A stretch of 64,000 nucleotides of DNA from Streptomyces canus 299MFChir4.1 (GTDB lineage: Bacteria; Actinomycetota; Actinomycetes; Streptomycetales; Streptomycetaceae): positions 42,495-106,494 of the forward strand of contig NZ_KB911611.1 of NCBI RefSeq assembly GCF_000383615.1, given 5' to 3'. Position numbers and translations under genes: made by a program. Positions 28,082-36,345 of this stretch are shown piece by piece. The notes beneath the pieces were generated by a model. It searched no databases. It saw only the letters and a program-made list of their open reading frames with translations, and was not told the DNA's origin. Each line of letters opens with the position of its first letter. Position 1 is the first letter of the stretch.

Positions 28082-29067
28082 CCGCCGATCGCCGACATAG
28101 GGCGGTCCGGCTGCAGGAAAGTGGGAGTGTCCAGGCCCGAGCCGGCCTTCTTGCCCCACATGGCCAGACGCCAGATGCGCGCGATCTCCTCGTCAGGGAC
28201 ACCCGAGCGCAGGGCGGCACGCAGGTCCGTCTCTTCTGTCGCGAACAGGCAGGTGCGTATCTGGCCGTCTGCGGTGAGGCGGGTGCGGTCGCAGGCGGCG
28301 CAGAAGGGGCGGGTCACCGAGGCGATGACGCCGACGCGATGCGGGCCGCCGTCCACGATCCAGCGCTCGGCGGGGGCCGAGCCGCGCTCCTGGGTGCCCT
28401 CCGGGGTCAGCTCGAAGCGGGTGCGCAGGGCGGCGAGGATGTCCCCCGCGGTGACCATGCCCTCGCGCTTCCAGCCGTGTTGCGCGTCCAGGGGCATCTG
28501 CTCGATGAAGCGCAGCTCGTAGTCGTGCTCCACGGCCCAGGCCAACAGGTCCGGGGCCTCGTCCTCGTTCAGACCGGGCATCAGGACGCTGTTGACCTTG
28601 ACCGGGGTCAACTCCGCGGCGCGGGCGGCCTCAAGACCTTCGAGGACGTCCTTGTGGCGGTCCCGCCGGGTGAGCGTCTTGAAGACGTCCGGGCGCAGGG
28701 TGTCCAGGGAGACGTTCACCCGGTCCAGGCCCGCGGCCTTCAGGGCCGCGGCCGTGCGCTTGAGGCCGATGCCATTGGTCGTCAGGGACATCCGAGGGCG
28801 CAACTCCAGCGCGGCGGCCCGCTCGACAATGCCGACCAGGCCCGGGCGGAGGAGGGGCTCGCCGCCGGTGAAGCGGACCTCCTTGATCCCGAGGGTGGTG
28901 ACGGCGATGTCGATCAGGCGGACGATCTCGTCGTCGGTGAGCAGGTCGGGTTTGCCCAGCCACTGCAGGCCCTCTTCCGGCATGCAGTACGTGCACCGGA
29001 GGTTGCACCGGTCGGTGAGCGAGACCCTCAGGTCGGTGGCCACTCGGCCGTATGTGTCGGTAAGCAC
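28078..29067 (-). CDS. moaA: GTP 3',8-cyclase (molybdenum cofactor synthesis)
   Basis: A 329-residue radical-SAM enzyme catalysing the first step of molybdopterin synthesis from GTP. The SAM cluster motif is C21-x3-C25-x2-C28 in DRCNLRCTYCMPEEG. The second, GTP-binding cluster is seen as FCAACDRTRL with a further Cys in IRTCLFATEE, and the C-terminus ends in the conserved MSAIGG. GTG 29067 lies behind GGAGGGG. It appears intact although its stop abuts an IS630 relic and its upstream flank holds telomere-gene relics. No other moa genes are in view. It may supply Moco for oxidoreductases encoded elsewhere. Confidence 0.95.
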   Translation of the reverse strand: MLTDTYGRVATDLRVSLTDRCNLRCTYCMPEEGLQWLGKPDLLTDDEIVRLIDIAVTTLGIKEVRFTGGEPLLRPGLVGIVERAAALELRPRMSLTTNGIGLKRTAAALKAAGLDRVNVSLDTLRPDVFKTLTRRDRHKDVLEGLEAARAAELTPVKVNSVLMPGLNEDEAPDLLAWAVEHDYELRFIEQMPLDAQHGWKREGMVTAGDILAALRTRFELTPEGTQERGSAPAERWIVDGGPHRVGVIASVTRPFCAACDRTRLTADGQIRTCLFATEETDLRAALRSGVPDEEIARIWRLAMWGKKAGSGLDTPTFLQPDRPMSAIGG

Positions 29068-29319
29068 GTGGCCCCTCCCTCGTTGCGGATCGGTGTCAGC
29101 ATTCTTTTCCCGTCACGTGCGAGCCTACGTGACCGCGCTGACAAGCACGTCGGCCCGACCGCGTGAGGCGCGGCACGGCCGCGTCGTGTCACCGGCCGGG
29201 TCACGGATGGGCTGCTCTCCCGCTCGGGCTGCGGCCAGGGCATCGATAGGGTCGCTGCAGGTGCGGGCGGCGGGGTGGCAGTGAGCCATGGGCTTGAGCG
29301 GGACGCACACGATCCGCTC

Positions 29320-29480
29320 GCCGACGGCGAGGAGATCTGCTTGAACTTGCCCGCCACATACCGCTCCACCGTGTGCTGTGAAACCCCGAGCGCCTGGGCG
29401 GCGGACTTGGCGCCCTTGAGCAGCTTGACCAGGTACGGATACCGACCCGCTGGTCCGCCAGCATGGCGGCCCGGATGTCG
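29320..29480 (-). pseudogene. Terminal-protein (tpg-like) gene relic
   Basis: The minus strand reads YLVKLLKGAKSAAQALGVSQ, then HTVERYVAGKFKQ. This closely resembles the N-terminal HTH of Streptomyces telomere terminal proteins (typically LGVSQRTVERYVxGxxK). After KFKQ the expected basic continuation is lost and no long frame follows. Only this fragment remains. Assignment rests on one motif. Confidence 0.5.
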
Positions 29481-29524
29481 GGGCGCCATGTCTCCCGCTG
29501 CGGCGCCAGCCATGGCCTCGCATT

Positions 29525-29850
29525 AGTTTCGCGCCCGGGAGACGCGACGTCGCGGTCGGCCTGGTGATGGTCGCCGCCGGTCGGGCGGGCGGCTTCGCGG
29601 CGGCCGGCGCCGGTGGAGCCGGCGCCGAAGTTGCCGGGGTGGAGGTGAACGTCTCGGGCACGTTCGGCTCGGAGTCCGCATCGGCCGCGGGTACGGGGCA
29701 GCGCGCGGCGAGGCCTTCGAGCAGGCGAGCGTAGGCGGTTCGCTGTGGCGGTCGCGGTTCGTTCTTGCCGGACTCCCAACTGGCCACCGTCTCCCGGCGG
29801 TTGCCGAGCTCGCGGCTCACGCCCATATGCGTAGCGAACTGCGCATCCTC
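29525..29850 (-). pseudogene. Telomere-associated-protein (tap-like) HTH relic
   Basis: Reads GVSRELGNRRETVASWESGK, then NEPRPPQRTAYARLLEGLAA, a Ser-Trp-Glu-x-Gly XRE-type HTH, then a Pro/Ala-rich linker ending TSRLPGAKL. This matches the N-terminus of Tap-like proteins that accompany tpg in Streptomyces. The start has been replaced by an IS5 fragment, and the large C-terminal part is missing. The order tap then tpg on one strand agrees with the known operon. Confidence 0.45.
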
Positions 29851-29869
29851 GCCGCTCGTTGGACTGTTT

Positions 29870-30115
29870 ATGGGGCGGGGTACATGGAGTTGGATTGTTC
29901 CGGATGGGCTGTGGGAGATCGCGAGGCCGCTGATTCCACCGTCGAAGCTGCGGCCGCAGGGCGGTGGAACGCAGGACACGCCTGATGAGACGCTGTTCGC
30001 GGCGATCATCTACGTGCTGGTCAGCGGCTGTGCCTGGCGGGCTCTGCCGCCGTGTTTCGAGCTCTGTGGCCAGACCGTGCCCCTGCTGGTCCGGCCGGGA
30101 GGCCATGACTGCTGA
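29870..30115 (+). pseudogene. IS5-family transposase, N-terminal fragment
   Basis: ATG 29870 starts GRGTWSWIVPDGLWEIARPL, continues through GGGTQDTPDETLFAAIIYVL and VSGCAWRALPPCF, the standard N-terminus of IS5-type transposases, then loses the family sequence after about 65 residues. Two degraded relatives of this start occur at about 15090 and 21090. The fragment interrupts the tap-like relic. Confidence 0.75.
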
Positions 30116-30166
30116 CGGGATGGCGTACCCGCCAAGCTGTGCTGGCGTGATCACTGGATCCATTAG

Positions 30167-30507
30167 GGCGCGAGCTGCCTTCCGCCGGCCGCACGCACGA
30201 GTTCGTCGAGAGGCTGGAGAAGCGGGTTCAGTTCGTCGGCGACGACTGGGCTGAGGACCATCACGATATCGAGGTCCGGGACGGAGCGGGCCGCAGGCTC
30301 GCCACCGCCCGGCTGGTCCGCATCGACCGTGCCCAACTGCGCCTGATCGCGGGCGACAGCGAGCGGGCCCAGGCCGTGAAGGTTGTCACCCGCGCCCACC
30401 AGACCCTGATCTGGGAGCGGACCCGCACCTTCCAGCGGCTGAGGAACACGCTGCGCGAGTACTTCCCCGGTAACCTGGCCGCCTACGCGGCCCTGGAGCG
30501 ATCGTGA
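30167..30507 (+). pseudogene. IS110-family transposase with internal deletion
   Basis: Starts RVQFVGDDWAEDHHDIEVRD (first acidic residues of the RuvC-like DEDD fold), then GRRLATARL, and jumps directly to VRIDRAQLRLIAGDSERAQA and VKVVTRAHQTLIWERTRTFQ. About 60 codons normally lying between these are missing. It stops at 30507, long before the catalytic C-terminal domain. Confidence 0.7.
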
Positions 30508-30577
30508 GGTCCGGGTCCGAGGGGCACGAGACCACGGCATCGGCCTTGAACTCGGGCGAATACACCCTCATGACCAT
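30490..30577 (-). pseudogene. IS3-family OrfA start fragment
   Basis: ATG 30577 starts MVMRVYSPEFKADAVVSCPS, close to the usual YSPEFKxxAVxLYRSxP start of IS3-type OrfA proteins, and then loses similarity. A scar only. Confidence 0.5.
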
Positions 30578-30686
30578 ACGCGACTCCTCTTCCCCGGGGC
30601 CGGGATCGGAGGTGTCCACCACTCGGGGGGAAGATCCGCGTGCGTGAGACTTCGGTGCGGCGCTCGGCGGCATGGATCGGCGTGCC

Positions 30687-31571
30687 TCATCCCGAGGATC
30701 TGTCTGTCGCGTCGGCCAGCGCGCGAACAGCGAGGATCTCCTCGGCGCTTCGCAGGACGGCCGCGTCCACGAACCTCCCTTCGTCGTCGACGAGCGTGCC
30801 GCTGTCCGCCTGGCAGCTGAGATCCAGCAGCCGGCGGGCCCGGACGACGTCGTCGTCCGACGGCGTGAACACCTCGTGGATTACTGGGATCTGCTGCGGA
30901 TGGATGGCGGTGCGCCCACGGAATCCCAGCTTGCGCAGGTTCCTGGACGTGCGGTCGAAGAGCTTCAGGTCCCTGAACGCGGTGGAGGTCGATCCCAGTG
31001 GTCTCGCGACGCCGGCTGCTGCAGAGGCCGTCACGACCTGCAGCCGGATCGCGGTCAGATGCTGGCGCTCCTCGTCGAGCTCCACCCCCAGGTCCGCGGC
31101 AAGGTCGACCTCCCCCACGCCAATGCGGTGAAGTCGCGGCAGCCGCGCGATCTGTCCTACCTCCATCAGGCCGGACGCGCTCTCGATGAGCGGTACGAGG
31201 ACGATACTCCGCTCCAGCAGCCGTCGTTGCGCCTCAAGCCTGTCGAGATGGGCTGCGACCTCCTTGATCAGGCGGCAGTCCGCCTTCGGCACGACGACGC
31301 CGGTCAGGTTCGGTCCCACCACTGCGTCCAGGTCGGCGCTCACACTGTCGGCGTTGACGCGGACCCACTGCTGAGCCCCGGTCCTGCGCGCGAGCCAGTC
31401 ACTTACCGTGCGTCGAGCCGGGACCTTGTCGGCCGGTGCCACGGCGTCTTCGAGGTCGGCGATGATGGCATCGGGACGCCGGAGGTCGGCGCCTGCCAAC
31501 AGACGTGCGTCGTTCCCCGGGACGTAGAGATAGCTCCGGGCTGGTCGGAGGTCGTCCTTATTCTCACCCAT
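30687..31571 (-). CDS. HpcH/HpaI aldolase / CitE-like lyase
   Basis: A 294-residue TIM-barrel lyase of the CitE/citramalyl- or malyl-CoA lyase group, cleaving a 3-hydroxy (acyl-CoA) bond with Mg2+. Key elements are RSYLYVPGNDARLL at the start, IIADLEDAVAPADK (catalytic Asp/Glu), the Arg in VRVN, LVPLIESASGL with the metal-binding Glu, and RIGVGEVDLAADLG with the metal Asp. ATG 31571 follows GAGGAGGAGG; longer starts add a basic non-conserved stretch. It is monocistronic and divergent from the IclR-type regulator, with a candidate operator 51 bases upstream of its start. It could perform the final C-C cleavage for the CoA-activated intermediates of this island. Confidence 0.85.
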   Translation of the reverse strand: MGENKDDLRPARSYLYVPGNDARLLAGADLRRPDAIIADLEDAVAPADKVPARRTVSDWLARRTGAQQWVRVNADSVSADLDAVVGPNLTGVVVPKADCRLIKEVAAHLDRLEAQRRLLERSIVLVPLIESASGLMEVGQIARLPRLHRIGVGEVDLAADLGVELDEERQHLTAIRLQVVTASAAAGVARPLGSTSTAFRDLKLFDRTSRNLRKLGFRGRTAIHPQQIPVIHEVFTPSDDDVVRARRLLDLSCQADSGTLVDDEGRFVDAAVLRSAEEILAVRALADATDRSSG

Positions 31572-31621
31572 CAGATGCCTCCTCCTCGGGGGCAGTACGA
31601 AACCCCGTAGTCCTCGTTCGG

Positions 31622-31638
31622 GTTTCGCCAGTCGGAAC
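31622..31638. promoter_or_regulatory. Candidate IclR operator (lyase side)
   Basis: GTTTCGCCAGTCGGAAC, matching the island-wide palindrome GTTCCG-N5-CGGAAC at 11 of 12 arm positions. It lies 51 bases upstream of the CitE-like lyase start. Confidence 0.6.
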
Positions 31639-31743
31639 ATCTGACTTCCTCCCGTCGAATGCCTTCACCGTCCTCCACAGGCTCCATGTCATCCAGAACC
31701 GGGCCTCGCACCGATAAGTCGATGTAGTAGATTGAGCGATATT

Positions 31744-31760
31744 GTATCGTCCAGCGGAAC
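31744..31760. promoter_or_regulatory. Candidate IclR operator (regulator side)
   Basis: GTATCGTCCAGCGGAAC, matching the 17-bp palindrome at 10 of 12 arm positions. It ends 10 bases before the preferred GTG start of the IclR gene and overlaps a second small palindrome, CGATA-TTG-TATCG (31737-31749). Fits autoregulation. Confidence 0.55.
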
Positions 31761-31770
31761 GGAACGATCT

Positions 31771-32568
31771 GTGTCACCATCTTCTCCCCTCCAGGGCGGC
31801 GACGACCGTACCGAAGCCACTGCGCGGGTTGCCGACGTGCTCCTGCACTTCTTGGGCGGCAGCGAGACGCAGGGGGTCTCTGAGATCGCGCGTGACCTGG
31901 GTCTGAGCAAGGCCGTGGTCCACCGCATCCTGCGCACCCTGGTCGACCGAGACCTCCTGGGGTTCGATGTCGGCACCCGTCGGTATCGGATGGGCCCTGC
32001 CGTCGCGGCCCTGGGCTCCCGCGCCCTGCGCGACAGCGACCTGCGCCGGGCTGCTCTCCCCATCCTGCGCGACCTCGCGTCGCGTGCGGGGGAAACCGCC
32101 ACGGTCTCCGCACTCGTGGCCGACGAACGCGTTTACCTCGACCAAGTCATCAGCGACGACGAGATCAAGATGACGGTGGAGATCGGCCGCCGCTGGCCAC
32201 TGCACGCCGGCAGCTCCGGTCGCGCCGTCCTGGCCTTCCTCGAACCCGCGCACCGTGACCGCATACTCGCCGGCGACCTCCCTGCCCTGACCGACAGCAC
32301 GATCGTCGACAAGGAGGTCCTGCGAGAACGCCTCGCGGAGGTTCGCCGCGAGGGACTGGCGTTCTCCGGCGGCGAGCGCCAAGCAGGGGCTGCGTCCGTG
32401 GCAGCACCCGTCCTCGATGTCGACGGGCATGCGATCGGGGCACTCTCGGTGTGCGGGCCGGTCAATCGCTTCAACTACGAGGTCCGCGCCCGGTTGGCGT
32501 CGGCATTGCGCGCCGGCGCGGATGAGCTTTCCTGCTTGCTGGGATGGCGCGGCGGGCTGCCCGACTAG
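31771..32568 (+). CDS. IclR-family transcriptional regulator
   Basis: A 265-residue IclR-type regulator. The winged HTH covers about 20-75 (VADVLLHFLGGSETQGVSEI, then ARDLGLSKAVVHRILRTLVD). The effector domain follows with WPLHAGSSGRAVLAFL, LAFSGGERQAGAASVAAPVL and IGALSVCGPVNRF. I prefer GTG 31771 because it leaves the candidate operator upstream; a TTG at 31732 would place the operator in the coding region. It sits between the CitE-like gene (divergent) and the big operon (convergent). Repeated 17-bp palindromes at four promoters of the island make it the probable local regulator, either repressor or activator. Confidence 0.9.
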   Translation: MSPSSPLQGGDDRTEATARVADVLLHFLGGSETQGVSEIARDLGLSKAVVHRILRTLVDRDLLGFDVGTRRYRMGPAVAALGSRALRDSDLRRAALPILRDLASRAGETATVSALVADERVYLDQVISDDEIKMTVEIGRRWPLHAGSSGRAVLAFLEPAHRDRILAGDLPALTDSTIVDKEVLRERLAEVRREGLAFSGGERQAGAASVAAPVLDVDGHAIGALSVCGPVNRFNYEVRARLASALRAGADELSCLLGWRGGLPD

Positions 32569-32627
32569 GATGTGGCCGGTCCGACCTGCGCGTTGCCGGG
32601 GGACGAGGACGAAGCCTGCGAACGACT

Positions 32628-34094
32628 TCACCGCGAGGTCGGTCGATGCAGGTAGCGACCCTCCGCCACCCCCATGATCTCACCGCCACGCAGGATGGTG
32701 CGGCCGCGCAGGAAGGTGTCGGTCACCTTGGCGGTGAGCTCGAAGCCCTCGAACGGCGTGTACTCCTGCGTCGAAGCGGACTCCTCGGCCGTGATGGTCC
32801 AGCTCGCGTCGTCGTCGACGAGTGCGAGGTCAGCGTCCAGACCCACCTGCAACTGCCCCTTCGTCGTCAGGCCGAAGCGAGCGGCCGGCGTCGTGCTCGT
32901 GAGCTCGGCCACCTTGTGCATCGGCAGACCACGGCGGCGGCCCTCGCTGACGAGCGCCGGCAGCAGGTACTCGGCACCGCCGAACCCGGACTTCGCGGCG
33001 AAGACGTCGTTGCGCGGGTCACCAAACTTCATTTCCTCACGGCAGCAAGCGTGGTCGCTCGTGACCCATGAGAAGTGCCCTGCCAGCAGGTGCTCCCACA
33101 ACGCCTCGACGTCCTCCCTGGGGCGCAGGGGCGGGTTCACCTTCCCCGCTGTTCCCGTCGCCGTGCTGATGTCGGCGACGAGGTGCCCGATGGTCACCTC
33201 GCGCCGGAAGTCGATGTGCGGGAAGGTCGACTGCATCATCATCGCCGCCTCGATCGCCTTGCGCGAAGAGAGGTGGAGCAGGTTGATGGTGGGCAACGTC
33301 GTCTCGTGTGCGAGGTATGACGCGATGGTGATGGCCAACCCCTCGGAGTGCGGGGGCCGCGAGTCGCTATAGGCGGCGAGGTCACGCGCGCCGCCCCTGA
33401 GCTCCACGATCTCGCTGTACGCGCGCATGATCTCGGCCGTCTCGCAATGCAGGGACAGCGAGATCGCGTCCGCGATGTCGGGTCGCTCCTCACGGGCCTG
33501 CTGGATGCCGCGCATGACGAACTCGAAGTGCGCGTAGTCGTAGCGTTGCCCGTCCCTCAGCATCAGGAACGAGTCTTGCCCCGCCGATCGCCCGTGCAAC
33601 CCGTGACCGCCGTAGAACATGAAGATCTTGAAGGAGGGCACGCCAAGGTCGTCGATGATGGAAGGGATCTCGTCGATGTGCTCGCGCTCGATCGGGGCCA
33701 AATGGAAGCCGAAGTCGATGTGCGAGTGCCCCTCGGTGGCCTGCAGGACCTCCGGCATCAGGTCGGCGTACGGGCCGGAGCGGTTGAGGTAGTACTGGCC
33801 GGTGCGCATATAGGTCAGTCCGGTGGTCACACCGCCCTGGGCCGACGCGCGGCTTTCGCTGACGGCGTCCTCGCGCAGGTCGTTGTAGATGCCCCAGTGC
33901 TGGTGCACGTCGATCACGCCGGGAAAGGCGAGCTTCCCGCCGGCATCGACCACCTCGCGGGCATCCTCCACACGGAGATGGGGGGCGAATGCCGAGAACT
34001 TCCCGTCGCGGATGCCGATGTCCATCAGCTTGACATCTGCCTCGTCGGCCCGCACGAGGCGGGCGTTCTTGATGATCAGGTCGTACTGGGTCAT
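32628..34094 (-). CDS. Dihydropyrimidinase/hydantoinase-like amidohydrolase
   Basis: A 488-residue metal-dependent hydrolase that opens cyclic amides such as hydantoins, dihydropyrimidines or allantoin. The full binuclear site is visible: HQH at 64-66, the carboxylatable Lys 156 in SFKIFMFYGG, His 216 in LSLHCET, His 274 in NLLHLSS and Asp 347 in VTSDHACC. It begins MTQYDLIIKNARLV as usual in this family. ATG 34094 overlaps the MmgE/PrpD stop (ATGA). It is the last gene of the importer operon and converges on the IclR gene. Exact substrate unknown, but a cyclic imide or amide is likely. Confidence 0.9.
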   Translation of the reverse strand: MTQYDLIIKNARLVRADEADVKLMDIGIRDGKFSAFAPHLRVEDAREVVDAGGKLAFPGVIDVHQHWGIYNDLREDAVSESRASAQGGVTTGLTYMRTGQYYLNRSGPYADLMPEVLQATEGHSHIDFGFHLAPIEREHIDEIPSIIDDLGVPSFKIFMFYGGHGLHGRSAGQDSFLMLRDGQRYDYAHFEFVMRGIQQAREERPDIADAISLSLHCETAEIMRAYSEIVELRGGARDLAAYSDSRPPHSEGLAITIASYLAHETTLPTINLLHLSSRKAIEAAMMMQSTFPHIDFRREVTIGHLVADISTATGTAGKVNPPLRPREDVEALWEHLLAGHFSWVTSDHACCREEMKFGDPRNDVFAAKSGFGGAEYLLPALVSEGRRRGLPMHKVAELTSTTPAARFGLTTKGQLQVGLDADLALVDDDASWTITAEESASTQEYTPFEGFELTAKVTDTFLRGRTILRGGEIMGVAEGRYLHRPTSR

Positions 34095-35539
34095 GACTTC
34101 TCCTCTGTTGTCTTCGCCAAGGTGCGCAACGACGACAACAGCGGGCGCACGTCGTCGAGCCCTTCCAATGCAGCGACCGTCCGCTCCACGAACTCGAGCG
34201 CGTCGTCGTCGAGGCCGAGTGAGGCGTTCTGACGGAACTTGAGGGCGAGTTCGGCGAAGGACAGCGGTCGTTGCGGCCCTCCCCGGTTCGCCAGAACCTC
34301 TTCTGCCCACTCCTTGCCCCCACGGGTGCGGACACGCAGGATGGCCGGGAACTGTGCGGGGAAGATGGCGGTGCACGTCGGGTCGGCTACGACGTCGACC
34401 TTGGCCATGAGTTCACGGCGTGCGGGGTCCTGGGCCAACTCGTCGGTGAAGTCCTCGAGGCCGACCCCGAGTCCCCCACCGCCCAGCAGACCGGCCACGA
34501 CAGTGTAGGGGCCACTGAACTGGGCCATGTAGCCGGTCTGTGGCGCCCGCTTCACCTCGATAGGCTCACCGATGGTGGGGAGGTTCTGACGTGGCACCCG
34601 CAGCTCGATGGACTCGATCTCGGCCGGGTCCAGCCCACGTGCGCGCAGGGTGAGTGCCGCGTCGATGCCGGCATGGGTGAAATGGTTGGCCGGATAGGGC
34701 TTGAAGAAGATCTCGGGCAGCGACCAGGTCCGGCCGAGCCCCGCAGACACCTCGTCGGGGAAGGATCTGCCGTGCAACCAAGCTCGCAGGAAGCCGAAGC
34801 GCCCCTCAAGCACCGTGGGCGGGCCGGTGAACCCGTGACGGACCAGCTGGGCCGCGACCACGCCCGAATGCGCGGCCCACCCGCAGTGCATCCGCTTGAC
34901 CGTGCCACCCGTCCTGTTGGCCTCGATCACGCCTGATCCCATCGACGCCGCCACGCCGAGCGTGTCGGCGACCCCACGCTCGTCCAGCCCGAGCAGCAGC
35001 GCGGCCGCGACCGCGCTTCCCATCGTTCCGCAGATCGAGGTCGCGTGCTGCCCGTGCTCGAAGAACATGGAGTTCTGGGCCTCGCGGTCATAGCCGGCCA
35101 TGCCGAGCCGGACGGTGGTCTCCAGACCGACGGCGATCGCCGCCACCAGTTGCCGCCCGGTCGCCGCGGTCGCCTCCGCGACTGCGAGGGCTCCGGGGAC
35201 AACCGAGGCACTGGGGTGAAGAACGGATGGCAGATGGGTGTCGTCGTAGTCGAGGGAATGGGCGAGGACGCCGTTGACGAAGGCGGCGAGCGGCGCCGAC
35301 AACATCTCCGGCACCCCGATCGCGCTCGCCACCCCCCGCCCGCCCTGCTCGGCGACGTAGGCTCGGGCGGACGCGCTGGTTTCGAGCGCCGAGGCGGCAA
35401 CGGCTATGCCCAGCACGTCGAGCACTCTCATGCGCACGCTGGCCACCACCTCGGCAGGGAGGACTTCAGGGTCGTGCCCGGCGTCACGCACCCGGACGGC
35501 GAACGCGGCGACCTGCTCGGCCAGGGTCTCTCGGGTCAC
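34091..35539 (-). CDS. MmgE/PrpD-family protein
   Basis: A 482-residue member of the 2-methylcitrate dehydratase / cis-aconitate decarboxylase family. Recognisable segments include AFVNGVLAHSLDYDDTHLPS, LHPSASVVPGALAVAEATAA, AVGLETTVRLGMAG, and RMHCGWAAHSGVVAAQLVRH with KPYPANHFTHAGIDAALTLR. Members dehydrate hydroxy-acids or decarboxylate unsaturated tricarboxylates. GTG 35539 overlaps the upstream stop (GTGA); longer frames run through the cyclase gene and are rejected. In this operon it probably handles a branched or unsaturated di- or tricarboxylic intermediate made after ring opening. Confidence 0.87.
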   Translation of the reverse strand: MTRETLAEQVAAFAVRVRDAGHDPEVLPAEVVASVRMRVLDVLGIAVAASALETSASARAYVAEQGGRGVASAIGVPEMLSAPLAAFVNGVLAHSLDYDDTHLPSVLHPSASVVPGALAVAEATAATGRQLVAAIAVGLETTVRLGMAGYDREAQNSMFFEHGQHATSICGTMGSAVAAALLLGLDERGVADTLGVAASMGSGVIEANRTGGTVKRMHCGWAAHSGVVAAQLVRHGFTGPPTVLEGRFGFLRAWLHGRSFPDEVSAGLGRTWSLPEIFFKPYPANHFTHAGIDAALTLRARGLDPAEIESIELRVPRQNLPTIGEPIEVKRAPQTGYMAQFSGPYTVVAGLLGGGGLGVGLEDFTDELAQDPARRELMAKVDVVADPTCTAIFPAQFPAILRVRTRGGKEWAEEVLANRGGPQRPLSFAELALKFRQNASLGLDDDALEFVERTVAALEGLDDVRPLLSSLRTLAKTTEEKS

Positions 35540-36345
35540 CGGCTCAGCACCGCGAGCGGACGGACCGGGGAACCCGTGGCCCCGATGATGTTGAGCGGCA
35601 CGAGCACAAAGGTGAAGACCAACTCGCCAGATCGCGCCAGCTCTTCGAGCGCCATCGTCTCGATGATGTAGACGCCCGACTCGACAAGGAGGACCTTGTG
35701 CGCTGGCAGCACGGCATGGCCATCGCCGGGCGGGAGCCGCTCGAAGGCAATGGTGTCCGCTCCGGCGGCGAGGATCTGACGGCCCGCCAACCAACGGGCC
35801 CCGGCCTCGGAGACGCCCGGCACACCGCTGTCCTTGCCGACGAAGGCGACGGCGTCCTCGAACCTCTGGCCCCACCCGCTGCGGATGACGGCCACGTCAC
35901 CCGTTCTGAGGGTCGACCCCGTGAGTTCCTCGGCTCGGACGAGGTCGTCCACCGTGATCTCGTAGCCCGGCTCGCAGGCCGACACACCCAGCACGCGAGG
36001 AATGTCCAACAGCATGCCCCGCGTGACCATCGGCTCGATCGTGTGGACACCGTGCTCGAGGAACTTGCCTCCGCTCATCGCGTCGGGGACGTCGACGCCT
36101 CCGTGCAGGCACCCGTCGAAGGAGACGTGGGCCAAGGCGTCGATGTGGGTGCCGACGTGGGTGCCCATCACGATCATGTCGTTCGACGCCGAGGAGCCGT
36201 CATCGCGGACCGTGTCGCCGTGCCGTCGTGGAAGGGTGTGCCAGAAGGCGGGATGGTTCGGAGACTGGGGCATCCCCACGAACAGCGGTACCGCAAGGTC
36301 GATGACGCGGACTCCGTCCGAGACCGCATCGAGGAGGGCGCTCAT
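35536..36345 (-). CDS. Cyclase-family metal hydrolase (kynurenine-formamidase-like)
   Basis: A 269-residue protein of the Cyclase superfamily. The metal-binding signature HVGTHIDALAHV (HxGTHxDxxxH) is intact, preceded by VIDLAVPLFVGMPQSP and followed by RSGWGQRF and GADTIAFE. Relatives hydrolyse N-formylkynurenine, isatin or other cyclic amides and lactones. ATG 36345 shares one base with the CoA-transferase stop (TGATG). With the dihydropyrimidinase-like enzyme two genes downstream, the operon encodes two different ring- or amide-opening hydrolases. Confidence 0.87.
   Translation of the reverse strand: MSALLDAVSDGVRVIDLAVPLFVGMPQSPNHPAFWHTLPRRHGDTVRDDGSSASNDMIVMGTHVGTHIDALAHVSFDGCLHGGVDVPDAMSGGKFLEHGVHTIEPMVTRGMLLDIPRVLGVSACEPGYEITVDDLVRAEELTGSTLRTGDVAVIRSGWGQRFEDAVAFVGKDSGVPGVSEAGARWLAGRQILAAGADTIAFERLPPGDGHAVLPAHKVLLVESGVYIIETMALEELARSGELVFTFVLVPLNIIGATGSPVRPLAVLSR

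Noticed and set aside
30640..31610. Plus-strand frames over the lyase gene
   Set aside because: Shadows of the CitE-like gene, which has complete metal-binding motifs and a strong ribosome site.
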